Positions 35,031 through 46,724 of a stretch of DNA of 64,000 nt are shown here, in pieces. Under the pieces are notes generated by a model. The model did not search any database. It was not told where the DNA came from and worked only from the letters and a program-made list of their open reading frames with translations. How positions within the stretch are numbered: the first letter of the stretch is position 1; each line of letters opens with the position of its first letter. Source of the DNA: Odobenus rosmarus divergens (Eukaryota > Chordata > Mammalia > Carnivora > Odobenidae). Made by a program: the position numbers and the translations under genes. The stretch is taken from contig NW_004450267.1 in assembly GCF_000321225.1 (NCBI RefSeq), positions 3,828,792 through 3,892,791 on the forward strand, read 5' to 3'.

Positions 35031-35222
35031 TCCATGCATTGAGCATTTGCTACGTACCAGTCACTATGCAGAGTACTTTACACTGATTTGATAATTCAAG
35101 CCTCCCAAGAACCTTATGAGTTGGGTACTATGTTATTCCCGTTTTATATAAGAAAACCAACATCTAGAACATATGTGACATGCCCCCTAAGCTACACAGA
35201 CACAGGGCAACCTCTAGGGATC
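35031..35222 (-). repeat. MIR relic, minus
   Basis: Reverse MIR: cattgagcatttgctacgtac, tttgataattcaagcctcc, cttatgagttgggtactatg, ttcccgttttatataag. Confidence 0.75.
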
Positions 35223-35767
35223 CAGTCTTAAAAATAAAAAAATAAGTAATACTGAACAAATACATTAGTGGCCACACACTGGAGGTGAGACATTTCACAG
35301 ATTTATCCCAGGCAACTTACTAAACAAAGAAATAAACAAAATAGAAACAGCAGCTATAATGAGGAAAATATCAGAAACCAGAGTCGCTGCAATATATTAA
35401 TCAACATGTTCAGTTTCCAACAAAAAATTATGAGACATGCAAAGAAAGTATGACCCATATTCAAGGAATATAGCAATTAATAGAAACTATTTTTGAATGT
35501 ACCCAGATGATGGATTTGGCAAACAAAACTTCAAAGCAGATATTATAAATATCTCCAAAGAACTAGGAAAAAAAAAAAACATGTAAAAAGAACTTAAAAA
35601 TATGATAAAAATGAATCAACAAATATTTTCAATATGGCTAAAAAAATTTTTTTAAGAACCAAATTAAAATTCTGGAATTAAAGAGTTCAAAAACTAAAAT
35701 GAAAAGCTACTAGAGGGGCTAATGGAATATTCAAGATGGTGAAAGAAAACTTCTGTGAACTTGTATA

Positions 35768-36030
35768 ATGAAGGGGGGGAAATCGGAGGGGGAGATGACC
35801 CATGAGAGACTATGGACTCTGAGAAATAAACTGAGGGTTCTAGAGGGGACGGGGTGGGGGGATGGGTTAACCCGGTGATGGGTATTAAAGAGGGCACGTA
35901 CTGAATGGAGCACTGGGTGTTATATGGAAACGATGAATCATGGAACACTAGATCAAAAACTAATGATGTATGGTGATTAACATAACATAATAAAATTAAA
36001 AAATGTAAAAATAAATAAATAAATAAAAGC
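35768..36030 (+). mobile_element. young carnivore LINE-1 3' end, 5'-truncated
   Basis: Words gagatgacccatgagagac, tatggactctgagaaataaac, gatgggtattaaagagggc, actgggtgttatatgg and taacataacataataaaatt are the 3' end of carnivore L1. It is followed by an A-rich tail with (taaa) units. Only about 260 bp are present, inserted in the older L1. Exact target duplications were not resolved. Confidence 0.85.
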
Positions 36031-36548
36031 TTTGAAGAAGAAAAAATAAAAACCTAATTATTTTACTGATTTTGGAAAAAAAAAAGAAAAATAGAAAGTA
36101 TCCAATCTGAAGAATAGACAGAAAAAAATGCATAAAAATGAACAGAGTCTCAGAGACCTGCAGGACATCATCAAACATACCATATATGTGCAATGAGAGT
36201 CCCAGAATAAGTGGGCAAGGAAATGTAGAAGCAAAAAGTATTTATAGAAATAATGACTAAAAATTTCCTGAACTTGATTAAAAAAAAAAAAAACGCTATA
36301 CATTCAAGAACCTCAACAAACTCTAAGTAGAGGAAATACAAAGAAATCTACACCTAGAGAAAGCAGAATTGAACTCTTGAAAGACAAAGAGAAAATCTTG
36401 AAGGCAACAAGAGAAAAACAACTCATCATATACAAGAGAGCCTCAATATGCTAGTTCACAAAACAAATCTCCAAAAAAAAAAAACCTCAATAAATTTAGA
36501 AGGTCTGAAATCATATCAAGTATATTCTGTGTTTAAAAGCAGAAATTA

Positions 36549-36887
36549 GGGGCACCTGGGTGGCTCAGTCAGTTAAGCATCCGACTTTTTTTTTTTTTTT
36601 TTAAGATTTTATTTATTTATTTGACAGAGACAGGGACAGCGAGAGAGGGAACACAAGCAGCGGGAGTGGGAGAGGGAGAAGCAGGCTTCCCGCCGAGGAG
36701 GGAGCCCGATCCCAGGACCCCGGGATCATGACCTGAGCCAAAGGCAGACGCTTAACGACTGAGCCACCCAGGCGCCCTAAGCATCCGACTCTTGACCTCA
36801 GCTCAGGTGTTGATCTCAGGGTTATGAGTTCAAGCCCCATGCTGGGCTCCACAGTGGAGATGGAGCCTACTTAAAAAATAAAAATAA
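36549..36887 (+). mobile_element. Can-SINE A, plus, interrupted by SINE B
   Basis: The head at 36549-36586 (ggggcacctgggtggctcag) resumes at 36791 with cttgacctcagctcaggtg and ends in an A-rich tail near 36887. The gap between the two parts is SINE B. The body is of the older subtype (ggttatgagttcaagcccc). Confidence 0.93.
36587..36777 (-). mobile_element. Can-SINE B, minus, nested in SINE A
   Basis: Starts with T17 and aagattttatttatttattt and ends gagccacccaggcgccc. The duplicated target taagcatccgact (36574-36586 and 36778-36790) is part of SINE A's own head, which proves B landed after A. Confidence 0.97.
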
Positions 36888-37094
36888 GGGACACCTGGGT
36901 GGCTCAGGTCATGATCCTGGATCATAGGATCAAGTCCCGCATCGGGCTCCTTGCTCAGCGGGGGAGCCTGCTTCTCCCTCTGCCTGTTCTACCTGCTCTG
37001 CCTGCTGCTCCCCTTGCTTGGGCTCTCTCTCTCTCTCTCTGACAAATAAATAAATAAAATCTTAAGAAACAAAACAAAAATAAATAAATAAGTA
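36888..37094 (+). mobile_element. Can-SINE C, plus, adjacent to A
   Basis: Begins gggacacctgggtggctcag directly after the A-rich tail of SINE A, a common landing site. The ggttaagcg segment of the head is missing. The tail is caaataaataaataaaatc followed by an A-rich run. Confidence 0.93.
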
Positions 37095-37830
37095 AAACAA
37101 ATTATAAAATATAGAAATTAACAACAGAAAGAAACTTAGGAAATCTCCAAACATTTAGAAATTAAACTGCATACTTTTAAATAACTTTTAAATAACCCAC
37201 TGGTCAAAAAGAAATGACAAGGGAAATTAGAAAATATTTTGAACTCAATGAAACATAGTATACCAAAATAAGTAGGATACAGCTCAAGCAATACTTAGAG
37301 GAAGATATATAGCTTTAAATGCCTATATCAGAAGGGAAGGCTCTCAAACAAATAACCTAATCTTCATCTTAAGAAACTAGAAATAGAAAAACAAAAACCA
37401 AAGCAATCAGAAGAAAGGAAATAAAGATTAGAACAGAAATAAATTAGAGAAAACAGAAAAACACTTGAGAAAACAAACAAAAAGTTGACTCTTTGAAAAG
37501 ATCAACCACACTGACAAATCTTTAGCTAGACTGATGAGAGAGAGAGACAGAAAGGAGACACAAATTACAAAATGACAAGTAAAAGAAGGGACACCGTTAA
37601 CAACCCCACAGAACAACTTTATGCCACTAAATTACACAACTTGGATAAAATAGAAATAAATGTATAAAAAGACATAAGTTACCAAGACTGACCCAAGAAG
37701 AAATAGATAATCTGAATAGATCTATAACAAGAAACTGAATTCATAATTTAAAATGTTCCTACAAAGAAAAGCAGAGGCCCAGATGATTTCACAAGTGAAT
37801 CCTATCAAATATTTGAAGGAGAAATAATAC

Positions 37831-38073
37831 AGGACACCTGGGTGGCACCCAGGTCAGTTAAGCACCCAACTCTTGATTTCAGCTCAGGTCATGATCTCAG
37901 GGTCGTGAGTTTGAGCCACAAACACACACCCTTCCTCGGGCTCTGTGCTCAGCGTGGAGTCTACTTAAGATTCTTTTTCTCTCTCCCTCTGCCCGTCCCT
38001 CTTCTGGTGCACTCCCTGTGTCTCTCAAATAAATAAAATCTTTAAAAATAAAATAAAATAAATAAATAAATAA
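37831..38073 (+). mobile_element. Can-SINE, plus, with an internal short duplication in its head
   Basis: Head ggacacctgggtggcacccaggt shows cacct/cacccaggt duplicated relative to consensus. The tail has a long (aaat)n run. The target duplication agaaataatac is at 37820-37830 and 38073-38083. Confidence 0.93.
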
Positions 38074-38553
38074 GAAATAATACCAATCTTTTACAAATTT
38101 TTCAGAAAATAGAAAGGAACACAATTCATTGTATGAGACCAAAAATATCACAAGCAAATTTTAATTCTTAATAAAATAATAAACCCTATCTACCAACATA
38201 TAAAAAGATTATAAATAAGACAGCCAAGTGGGGATTTATTCCAGGAATGCAGGGTTGGTATACCACCCAAAATTAAATAATGTAATACACCATATTAAAA
38301 GGACAAAAACCACTGATCATCTCAATAGACAAGATAAAAACTCTCAATAAACTAGGAAAATAGGGAAATTTTCTTCAACCTGATATAGGGCATCAATCAG
38401 TTTTCTTAAAACGTGTAGTCAACCACCATTATGTAAATGGTGAGAGACTGCTTCATCTTCCCAAGATTGGGAACAGGTTTGATCACCTCTTTTGGACACT
38501 ATATTGTACTTATGGCTAGAACCTAGACCTAGTGTAGTAAGGCAAAAATATTA

Positions 38554-38571
38554 ATCATCATCATCATCATC
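38554..38571 (+). repeat. (ATC)n microsatellite
   Basis: Six atc units inside the old L1 ORF2 relic. Confidence 0.9.
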
Positions 38572-38661
38572 TAATGAAAAGCATCCAGATTGGAAAGGAA
38601 GAATTAAAACTGTCTTTATTCACAGATACATGAACCTGTATGTTAAAAATCCCAAGGAATC

Positions 38662-38858
38662 GGGGCACCTGGGTGGCTCAGCTGGTTAAGCGACTGCCTT
38701 TGGCTCAGGTCAGGTCATGATCCTGGAGTCCCGGGATCGGGTCCCACATCGGGCTCCCTGCTGAGCAGGGAGCCCGCTTCTCCCTCTGACCCTCTTCCCT
38801 CTCGTGCTATCTCTCATTCTCTCTCTCTCAAATAAATAAATAAAATCTTTAAAAAAAA
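38662..38858 (+). mobile_element. Can-SINE, plus
   Basis: Head ggggcacctgggtggctcag, tail caaataaataaataaaatc. A 17-bp exact target duplication (aaaaatcccaaggaatc) lies at 38645-38661 and 38859-38875, within L1 ORF2-like sequence. Confidence 0.97.
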
Positions 38859-38950
38859 AAAAATCCCAAGGAATCCACACAGAAAAACTATTAGAACTGA
38901 TCACCTCCAGCTACCTCTAAATACATTTGGAGATTAGAATTTCAACATAA

Positions 38951-39145
38951 AAGGGGCGCCTGGGTGGCTCAGTCAGTTAAGCGTCTGTCTTCTGCTCAGG
39001 TCATGATCCCAGGGTTCTGGGATGGAGTCCCACATCAGGCTCCCTGCTGAGCGGGGAGCCTGCTTCTCCCTCTCCTCCCCACTCGCTCGTGCTCTCTCTA
39101 GCTATCTCTGTCTCTCTCAAATAAATAAAAAAATCTTAAAAAAAA
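38951..39145 (+). mobile_element. Can-SINE, plus
   Basis: Head ggggcgcctgggtggctcag. The target duplication gaatttcaacataa is exact over 14 bp at 38937-38950 and 39146-39159. Confidence 0.97.
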
Positions 39146-39251
39146 GAATTTCAACATAAGAATTTTGGACAGACACAAACATTCGGTTCATCGCACCTAA
39201 GAATCTACCCAAGAAATATGAAAATATGTTCACACAAAAACATACACATGA

Positions 39252-39443
39252 GGGGCGCCTGGGTGGCTCAGTCGTTAAGCGTCTGCCTTCAGCTCAGGTC
39301 ATGATCCCGGGGCCCTGGGATCGAGCCCTGCATCAGGATCCCTGCTCTGGGGAAGCCTGCTTCTCCCTCTCCCACTCGCCCTGCTTGTGTTCCCTCTCTC
39401 GCTGCGTCTCTGTCAAATAAAGAAATAAAATCTTTAAAAAAAA
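39252..39443 (+). mobile_element. Can-SINE, young arctoid form, plus
   Basis: The body (cgttaagcgtctgccttc, ccactcgccctgcttgtg, gttccctctctcgctgcg) is close to the youngest arctoid subfamily. Target duplication atacacatga at 39242-39251 and 39444-39453. Confidence 0.97.
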
Positions 39444-39887
39444 ATACACATGAATGCTCATAACAGCATTATTCATAATAACCCCAAACTGGAAACAATA
39501 AAAATATCCATCAACTTGTGAATACATGAACAAAATGTGGTATATATCTATACAATGGAATACTACTTAACAATTAAAAGGAATGAACATGCTACAACAT
39601 GAATAAACCTCAAAAAGATTATGCTAAGTGGAAAAATCCAAATGCAAAAGATTACATATTGTATGATTCAATTCATACGAAATTTTCAGAAAAATTAATA
39701 GAGAAAGAAAGCAGGTCAGTGATTGCCTATGGCTAAGGGTTGGAGCACGGATTAACTGCAACCAAGCACAAGGATCACTTCCTGGAGTGATGGAAAGGTT
39801 CTAGAACTGGACTGTGGTGATAACTGCATAACCCTAAATCATTTTTTTAATTTACCAAATTTACCAAAATCGTTAAATTGTGCATTT

Positions 39888-40075
39888 TTTTTTAAAGACT
39901 TTATTTATTTGACAGAGAGAGACAGCAAGAGAGGGAACACAAGCAGGGGGAGTGGGAGAGGGAGAAGCAGGCCTCCCGCTGAGCAGGGAGCCCGATGCGG
40001 GGCTCAACCCCAGGACCCCAGGATCAGGACCTGAGCTGAAAGCAGACACTTAACGACTGAGCCACCCAGGTGCCC
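39888..40075 (-). mobile_element. Can-SINE, minus
   Basis: Starts with a T run and aaagactttatttatttgac and ends gagccacccaggtgccc. Target duplication ttaaatt(g/a)tgcattt, one mismatch, at 39873-39887 and 40076-40090, in the L1 3' region. Confidence 0.97.
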
Positions 40076-40309
40076 TTAAATTATGCATTTATAATGCGTA
40101 AATTTTATGATATGTAAATTGTATCTCATCAAAGCTGTTTGGGGAAGAAAGACAATGTGTGTAAAAATTATTTTTAAATCATAAAATACAGCAGCTGCTA
40201 GTACATGGGTTGTTGATGTTGTTAAATGCTATGGTCCTGGGCTTTTCCCACTGGGAACCCTCCATTGATAAACTTTGCTTATTCTCATAAATGTTCTCTT
40301 AAATGAATT

Positions 40310-40398
40310 TCTATAAATCACTTAGAATAGTGCCTGTGTCTTAGTAAATATTATGTAAGTATTAACTATTGTCATCATTATTATTATTAATGTGACAG
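40310..40398 (+). repeat. MIR 3'-end relic
   Basis: Sequence atcacttagaatagtgcctg, cttagtaaatattatg and tcatcattattattatt is the usual end of a plus MIR. Confidence 0.6.
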
Positions 40399-41150
40399 GC
40401 ATGCCTTGAAGTGCTCTGAGAAGGTAGTCCTGGGCCCTGCAGGGGTGGCCATTATGGCTCCTTCTCCAGAGGCTCTCAGCCAGCCAGAATTGTTTCTATA
40501 CAGAGTCCCACTGAGAAGTGGCCCTGCATTTCTTCCACTGGATAGAGCCTCTTTCAGCTTAAAAAAAGAAAAAGACCATCTTTGTCTCTTTTGTTCCTTT
40601 GTTCTTGGAACCATCCAGATGCTGGGGGGAAAGGTCACTCCTAGTATATCGTAAATGAAAGAGATTCAAGAATGACAAGGCTTTTGTGTCTTGGGTCTCT
40701 GGACTCTTGAAGTGTCCCCCTTTTTTCACCCCACCATCCACACTCACACCGCTCTCCAGAACAGCTCTGAGGGGCAGGGTAGTGCTGTATTGGAAACCCT
40801 GTCTTCCCCGCACTGCAGATGGCACCCCTCCTAGCAGGGTCAACCCCCCTGGTAGGCAGATTTCAGCACCCCAGCTTCAGCTCAGTTTTGAAGGGTATCG
40901 AGGCTACTTCAGCAGGCCAGGGTCTTGTCACAACCTCCGAGCTACAGTCCCCTTTCCTCCTCACTGAGCTGACCAGGGTGTGGCTAGGATAAGTCTCAAT
41001 TTTTCTACCTGGGACTACTGTTCCCTCCAATCTGAGGCCACAGCCTACTTTATCCTCTTCAGGAAGCTGAACCCCATTCCCTGGACAAGGGGCTTAGCCA
41101 GTAAGGACCCTAATTCCTGGCCTCTCAAACCACCCAGGAGGCTGACACAC
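40399..41150. other. intronic stretch without recognised features
   Basis: GC-balanced, with no repeat named. Overlapping 80-95 codon frames on both strands carry no motif. Confidence 0.5.
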
Positions 41151-41154
41151 CCTC

Positions 41155-41362
41155 TAGAGCAGTGTTAACGGAACTTTCTACAATGATGGAAATGTTCCAT
41201 ATCTGCACCATTCGAGGCAATAGCTAATCACATTTGGCTACGGAACACTTGAAATATGCTTACTGTGACCAATTGAATTTTTAACTTTAGTTACTTTTAA
41301 TTAATTTAAATTTAAATGGCCATATGTGACCACTGGGTATTGATTGTATCAGACAACACAGC
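41155..41362 (+). mobile_element. hAT-type (MER/Charlie-like) non-autonomous DNA transposon relic
   Basis: After ctctagag comes cagtgttaacggaactttc, then gatggaaatgttccatatc, cacatttggctacggaac, gaatttttaactttag and aaatggccatatgtgacc, ending near acaacacagctc. This is the order of an old hAT non-autonomous element. Family name not fixed. Confidence 0.65.
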
Positions 41363-42265
41363 TCAGGGAGCCACTGGTGGCCGGGGTGGGAGCTCCCTGA
41401 CCTCCTGTCACTCACCTAGTCCCATTCTGCCACTGCACACAAGGGCCCTGGCTTCCTCTCCATCCATCCCAGTACTACCACCAGACCAGCAACCCTGACT
41501 GTACCAGTACCCCGCCCCCCCCAGCGGCAACAGGTACGCTCGCAGAAGTCTGAGGACTGCTCCTGCAATCTTTCTGCAACACATCTCAGGGGAAAAAACA
41601 CAAAGGGAGAGACCACAGAGATGAGCCAGGCTGTAAACATGCAAACATCTACACAAACATGAAGGATGGAAGAGGCCTCTGCTTTCTCTATTTAAATCTG
41701 AATAAACAACTAGCTTGGAATTCAGTCATAATTCCACCACTATAGTATGAGTTAGAGCCCAAACTATGTAAAACAAAATTTAAGAGTCACATCAGACAGG
41801 AAAAAGAGGATTATTATAAAATGCTTTGCAGGAACTAAAATACCAAAGTAATGAGGAATATCTGATGAGATAAAACTAAGGTGGCTATAATTTCAAGTCA
41901 TTAATTGTCACTTCATGGAAATTTTTTTTTTTAAAGAAGTAGCCTACTTGAAGATAGGCAGAGGAGCTAGCAGAAGGAAAATCCTTTGTTTGGGGGCTGG
42001 TATGTCCTTTTAAAAAGCCAGGGTTGGTCAATTATCTTACAGCATAACCACCTTGGATTGAAAAAAATCAATATGCATCCAGGCAATTACTTTCTGCACC
42101 TCCTGCTACTGAACTAGCGAGTTTTCACGACTCAGATCTTAAAATAGTAGCCAGTCTCTATTTTTAATTGGGATATTTATTTATAATAAAATGCAGTACT
42201 ACTTCAAATTGTTTTAGAGAATCTCCAAAGAACAGATTGAGAGTCAAATACAAATGGCATAATAT
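41363..42265. other. intronic stretch, AT-rich in its second half
   Basis: No repeat consensus recognised. Bases 41870-42200 are AT-rich with ttcaagtcattaattgtcac. Confidence 0.45.
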
Positions 42266-42269
42266 TAAA

Positions 42270-42425
42270 ATGTTTTAATTCTTTGGTCCAGTAATCTTAC
42301 AGTGATCATTATCCCTGGGAAGTACGATTTGAAAGGAAAAACTGTGTACCTAAAGATGTTCACAAGCATCATAATCTAAAATGGCAAAAATTAAAACAAT
42401 CTACACAAATTAAATGTTCTACAAA
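42270..42425 (+). repeat. LINE-1 (L1M) fragment
   Basis: Words cagtaatcttacagtgatc, cctaaagatgttcacaagc and cataatctaaaatggcaaaa follow an L1M 3' region (...aaagatgttcattgcagc...ataatagcaaaa...). Confidence 0.6.
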
Positions 42426-43315
42426 GAAGGAAGCGATTATATATCCACTCTATTCAGGTTCACACTTGCCATTGCTCCAGAGAAGCTGTTCGTCAAGGTG
42501 ACCGACGACACTTCCACGTTGCTAAATCCAGCCTTCATTGTACTTACCTATCATCAGCATTTGACACAGATGATCACTCTCCCTCTTGAGAAGTGTTATA
42601 TGTACTTGGCCTCACTTACTCCCCTAACCTAATCAAGAGCTTATAGAAAAAGCAAACTCAGAGTCTTCCCCCAAGGGCCCTGCAGACACAAGACTCAGGG
42701 GCAGCTTAGACTAGCCCCACCCACCCATTACCTGCCACTCAAGTTGGAGAGAGAAGCCAACTCAAGTGGGATTCAGCTCATGTGCTTACCACAGACTCAC
42801 GCTCAGCTTTCGCCATCCACAAAACCAGACTAGCCAAAGTGTGACTAATTCATAATGGCAGGAAATCCAATAAACATTCAACGGGGACTTGGAGAATCAA
42901 ATATATGTATGTCAGGTTCACTCAACTGTGTCTGGCCTGGATTATGAAAACTAGTTGCATTTCCTGACTGTGGAGCAATTGAGGAAAACATCCCAGAGGT
43001 ACACTTGGGGAGGGAGGGATGCAAACGAAGGAGGCAGTATTTGGCACAGGTGATTCACAACGAGGGTGAGGAACTCAAAGGAGGAAGCAGGCTCAGAGAG
43101 TCGAGTCATACAACGTGAAACTTCTGTTCCCACCCCCCCTGAGTTTTAGAACCGAGTCAATTAGGAGCAGGCCACCCAGGTGTTTCATCCTGGGAAAGCC
43201 AAGGGCCTGATGAAGGAGTTCTAGGCCCCACTGACTCCACAGTAAGAAAAGGTTATCAAGTATAGAGTCAAGGGCTAGGCTGTAAGGTTATCCCAACTGA
43301 AGCCATACTAAAAAG
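42426..43315. other. intronic stretch without recognised features
   Basis: No repeat or exon-like structure recognised. Confidence 0.45.
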
Positions 43316-43319
43316 CACA

Positions 43320-43495
43320 GTAACAGCAAGCACTTAAGTAACACTTGTTACGTGCCTCGGATCATCCAAGCACATTACATATATTAATTAACTCAATTAA
43401 CTTTCACAAGCAGATACTATTAGTTTCAGTTACTAAGTGGCAGGGCTGCACTCAAACCGAGGCAATGCTGTTCCAGTGCTCTCAATCGTTAGGCA
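43320..43495 (-). repeat. MIR relic
   Basis: Reverse MIR: aacacttgttacgtgcctcg, taattaactcaattaactttc, agatactattagtttcag, agtggcagggctgcactc. Confidence 0.7.
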
Positions 43496-44059
43496 ATACA
43501 GAACAAAATCTTCAAACACCAACTCCCCAGTCATCAGAGACAAGTTACATGGTGTTCGCAAGGCCACAGCATTGATAGCCAGTTCAGGAAGTGACTCTTC
43601 CATTACGGGAAACAAAATATCCCCTCCCGTCTCCACTGAGTGCACTGATCACTACAGAAATCCAGACAAAAGCTGCAGAGTCCTCAGATGGAAGTACAAA
43701 AACCAATTATCGAGTTAATGAGTAAATATTGGTAGGCATTTTCCAAGCACTGGAAAAAACAAATCTCTATAAAAAATCAACTGATATGGGCTTGCTGCTG
43801 CTTGTAAATAAATTTTGATCAACTGCATCACCAGGGACTGAAATTAATCTGCAAAGTGAATGAAGAGCTGGGATATGTGGCTGCTTCTGGGCTGGGAGTA
43901 ATGTGGGATAGGAACAAGCAGGGTCCACAGAAGAGGCCTCATCAGCAGGACCAGAAGAGGAATCCAGATCAAAGAAGCACAGTCTGTTCTCTCATCCACC
44001 TGCTCAGGGTTCCCATCACTCCCCTGGAACTCTGTATACCTACAGACAGAACTAATCAT

Positions 44060-44940
44060 TTCCAACAAATCGTTAGGAATTTATCCAACAAAATCCTACA
44101 TGTGCTAAAAATCACTTATGAACAAGAAAGTAACTGTAGTATTGTTTTTCATTACAAAATTTAAAAATAATCTAAAGGTACATCAACAAGGGACTAGTTA
44201 AATTAAATACTGTACAATGAAATACTCTGTAGCTTTAAAAAAAAATGAGTCACCCCTAGGCACACTAATTTAAAACTACCCCAGACATATTGTTAAGTGA
44301 AACAAAAAATAAATAAGGTGCAGAACTTTCCCACGGAGCTGAGAACTTAGTAGCAGGGGATGAGGGTAAGAAGACGTATTTTCTCTGTATATCCTTTGTA
44401 TTTCTGAATTTTGTACCATTTGGAGGTGATTGCAAATAAGACAACAAAAGCCAAAAAATAAGTTTTTTTTTTTTTAAGATTTTATTTATTTATTTGACAG
44501 AGAGAGACACAGCGAGAGAGGGAACACAAGCAGGGGGAGTGGGAGAGGGAGAAGCAGGCTTCCCGCAGAGCAGGGAGCCCGATGCGGGGCTCAATCCCAG
44601 GACCCTGGGATCACGACCTGAGCCGAAGGCAGACGCACAATGACTAAGCCACCCAGCTGCCCCCCCAAAAATAAGTCTTAATGAGTTTCATCAATGTGGT
44701 AAATCTATACACATTGACAGCTAAATGTCTATCACAATGTTAAGTGGGGAGAAAAAGCAAATGTAGAGTTTAATCCCATTTATATTAAAATAATTTTTGT
44801 TGTGTGTTGGCATATGTGTGCTCATAAATGCATAGAAAAAGGCCTAAAATGAAACACCAATCTATTTACACCTTGAGGGGAGTAGAATCAGGGTAGGAAA
44901 GAAGGAATGAAGGAATTTGTGCATTGATTACCATTAAAAA
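44060..44940 (+). repeat. old LINE-1 (L1M) 3' relic split by a Can-SINE
   Basis: Plus-strand words ggactagttaaattaaatac, caatgaaatactctgtagc, acatattgttaagtgaaac, gtatttctgaattttgtacc continue after the SINE with tttaatcccatttatatt. There is no coding capacity. Confidence 0.7.
44464..44666 (-). mobile_element. Can-SINE, minus
   Basis: Starts with T11 and aagattttatttatttattt and ends aagccacccagctgccc. Target duplication aaaaataagt at 44454-44463 and 44667-44676. The body is close to the young arctoid consensus. Confidence 0.96.
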
Positions 44941-44944
44941 TCTC

Positions 44945-45315
44945 CATTTTTAAGATTTTTCTAATTGACCACCCATAACTTTTTTGATTACTGTGTCCCT
45001 TATTTCTAAAAATTGTATTTGGTTGTTTTTCAAATATGCAAGGTCACTTTTTACAGTTTCCTGCAGGTACTTTCAGGCTTGTCTTTTGTTTCTTTCAACA
45101 TGGTTAGCGTACATTTTTTATGCTAGTGTCTGATAAGTCCAACACCTGAAGTCTTTGAGAGTCTACTTTTGCTGTCTCTTGTTTTTGCTTGTTCTCACTC
45201 ATTGCACCTTGTTTTCTTTGTGCTTGGTTATTTTTGGTTGTGCACTGTTCATTGTCCTTGAAAGTTACTTGTGAGAACATTCAACTAAGTTCCCACAAGG
45301 TTTGTGGATGACCTG
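44945..45315 (-). repeat. ancient LINE-like relic
   Basis: T-rich plus-strand words aaatatgcaaggtcactttt, tttctttcaacatggttagc, gtctttgagagtctac and gcactgttcattgtccttg resemble an antisense old L1. Diverged; name and strand uncertain. Confidence 0.45.
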
Positions 45316-45334
45316 GATCCCCTAATCCCGGTAA

Positions 45335-45540
45335 AGAGCGTGGGCCCTGAGTTGGGCAGTCTAAGTTCGGGTTCAGCTCCCCAATCAGGGCTGTGCCTTG
45401 GGCAATCTACCTGATCCGTCTAGACCCCATTTTCCTCACCTGTAAGGTATGGAATTGTACCTCCCTCTGGGCTTACAGGAGATAAGATAGTACGTACAAT
45501 AAGGCACTCGGCACATGTCTGGCACAAGGTATAACGTCTC
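45335..45540 (+). repeat. MIR relic, near full length
   Basis: Plus MIR: agagcgtgggccctgagttg, gtgccttgggcaatctacc, cattttcctcacctgtaagg, acaataaggcactcggcac. Confidence 0.8.
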
Positions 45541-46700
45541 CAAATCATGGAACCTACTATTACAATAACATTTTAGAATAAGGATGTGACCAAAGGAGAT
45601 GGCAGTGAGAATATGGGAAGAGGGAGGGTGAGTGAGAGAGAATAACTGGGAATGGGGTCTCTCCCTAAGTAGCTTATAAGCTCTGTAGGGACCAGAGCAC
45701 TTCTCACAGGTGACTTAGTCTGTGGTGGGTATTCATAAAAGTGTTACAGAACAGGAAAAATGAGTTAAAGGGACTATGTGATAAAGAACGTGTCGCCCAG
45801 GCCCTCAGAGCCTCCATGCTTACTGCCCTGATCGTGACTGCCCACAGAAAGGCTATTACTCAGTCACAGGGGCCCAGCTTTGCCACCAGAGAAAGAGCCT
45901 GGCTCCTTGGAATTCACCGGTGCCCCACCCCCAAAGAGTGGAGACGTATCAGGGACAATGAGGCAGAAACAGCTAGCTGGGCCCATGCAGGACAGCCGGA
46001 GAGGTACCTCTAACTGCCCTCTGGCTGCAGTTCGTGCTCAGGTATGTGTCTTGCGTTAACATGAATGCTTAGGCCAGGCCCCTGGCACTCCTGACCCTTC
46101 ACCGACCCATGCTTTGTTAACCGAGTGGCTTGTAGCCACCCCTGCACCTCACTGAAAACCCTTTTGGGGTCCACGTACCCTTCACAAGAGCAGCAGACAT
46201 AATCCCAACCCCAGGCCTGTGATTAAGAGCAATGCAAAAGGGGAGCGTGCGGACTCTAGAGGTAAATCTCACAAAATAAAAATCTCATTTTCTGAAACAC
46301 AAAGAACAGTGATCTAGCATTTAAGGCAGGTGCAAACAGCCTCACATCCATTCTCTCTGCTGTGTCAGTGTTTCTCCAACACAATTCCTCTGCACAGTGT
46401 TTGGGTTTTCTTCCCTTTAAGTCTATTACTCATTCCCCCCAGCCCTCCTCTGCAGTACGCTAGGACTGTCATTCTTGATGCTGACGAGGCTGGGAGGCCA
46501 GGTAACTGCCATGTTTCTTGTCTGAGGTCACCAGTGAACCTGGGGACATTTAGTCAGGTCAGTCCCTGGAACAGAGGCTGCCACCAACATCGGGGACATC
46601 AGTCAACAGCTCAGCAAGGGAGAGGGAAGGATGACGACAGCTGAGGGAATTACTATCATGTTAGACACAGCACAGGGGAGGAGACAAGGAAAGTGCTTTT
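45541..46700. other. intronic stretch without recognised features
   Basis: No named repeat. The 104-codon plus frame at 46330-46644 has no known motif. Confidence 0.45.
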
Positions 46701-46724
46701 TAAAAGCCTCACATTTTTATTTCT

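Larger units (their letters stand above)
35223..40150 (+). mobile_element. old LINE-1 (L1M/HAL1-like) copy, fragmented by younger insertions
   Basis: ORF1-like sequence lies at 35223-35760 and 36036-36548 (gatgatggatttggcaaac, ctagaggggctaatgg, acagagtctcagagacctgc). ORF2-like sequence lies at 37095-37820, 38084-38645 and 38876-38936. In it, GFIPGMQGWY is readable at 38232-38261, the reverse-transcriptase region is present, and the site near 38620 corresponding to the catalytic FxDD is frameshifted. A 3' untranslated region is at 39454-39872 and 40091-40150 (caatggaatactacttaac). All pieces are in the same order and strand, so this is one inactive copy with no intact frame. It is antisense to XXYLT1. 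Confidence 0.8.

Noticed and set aside
38084..38645. Reverse-transcriptase-like reading in the LINE-1 region as a possible gene
   Set aside because: The frame is broken many times, including at the catalytic site, and it belongs to a decayed L1 copy.
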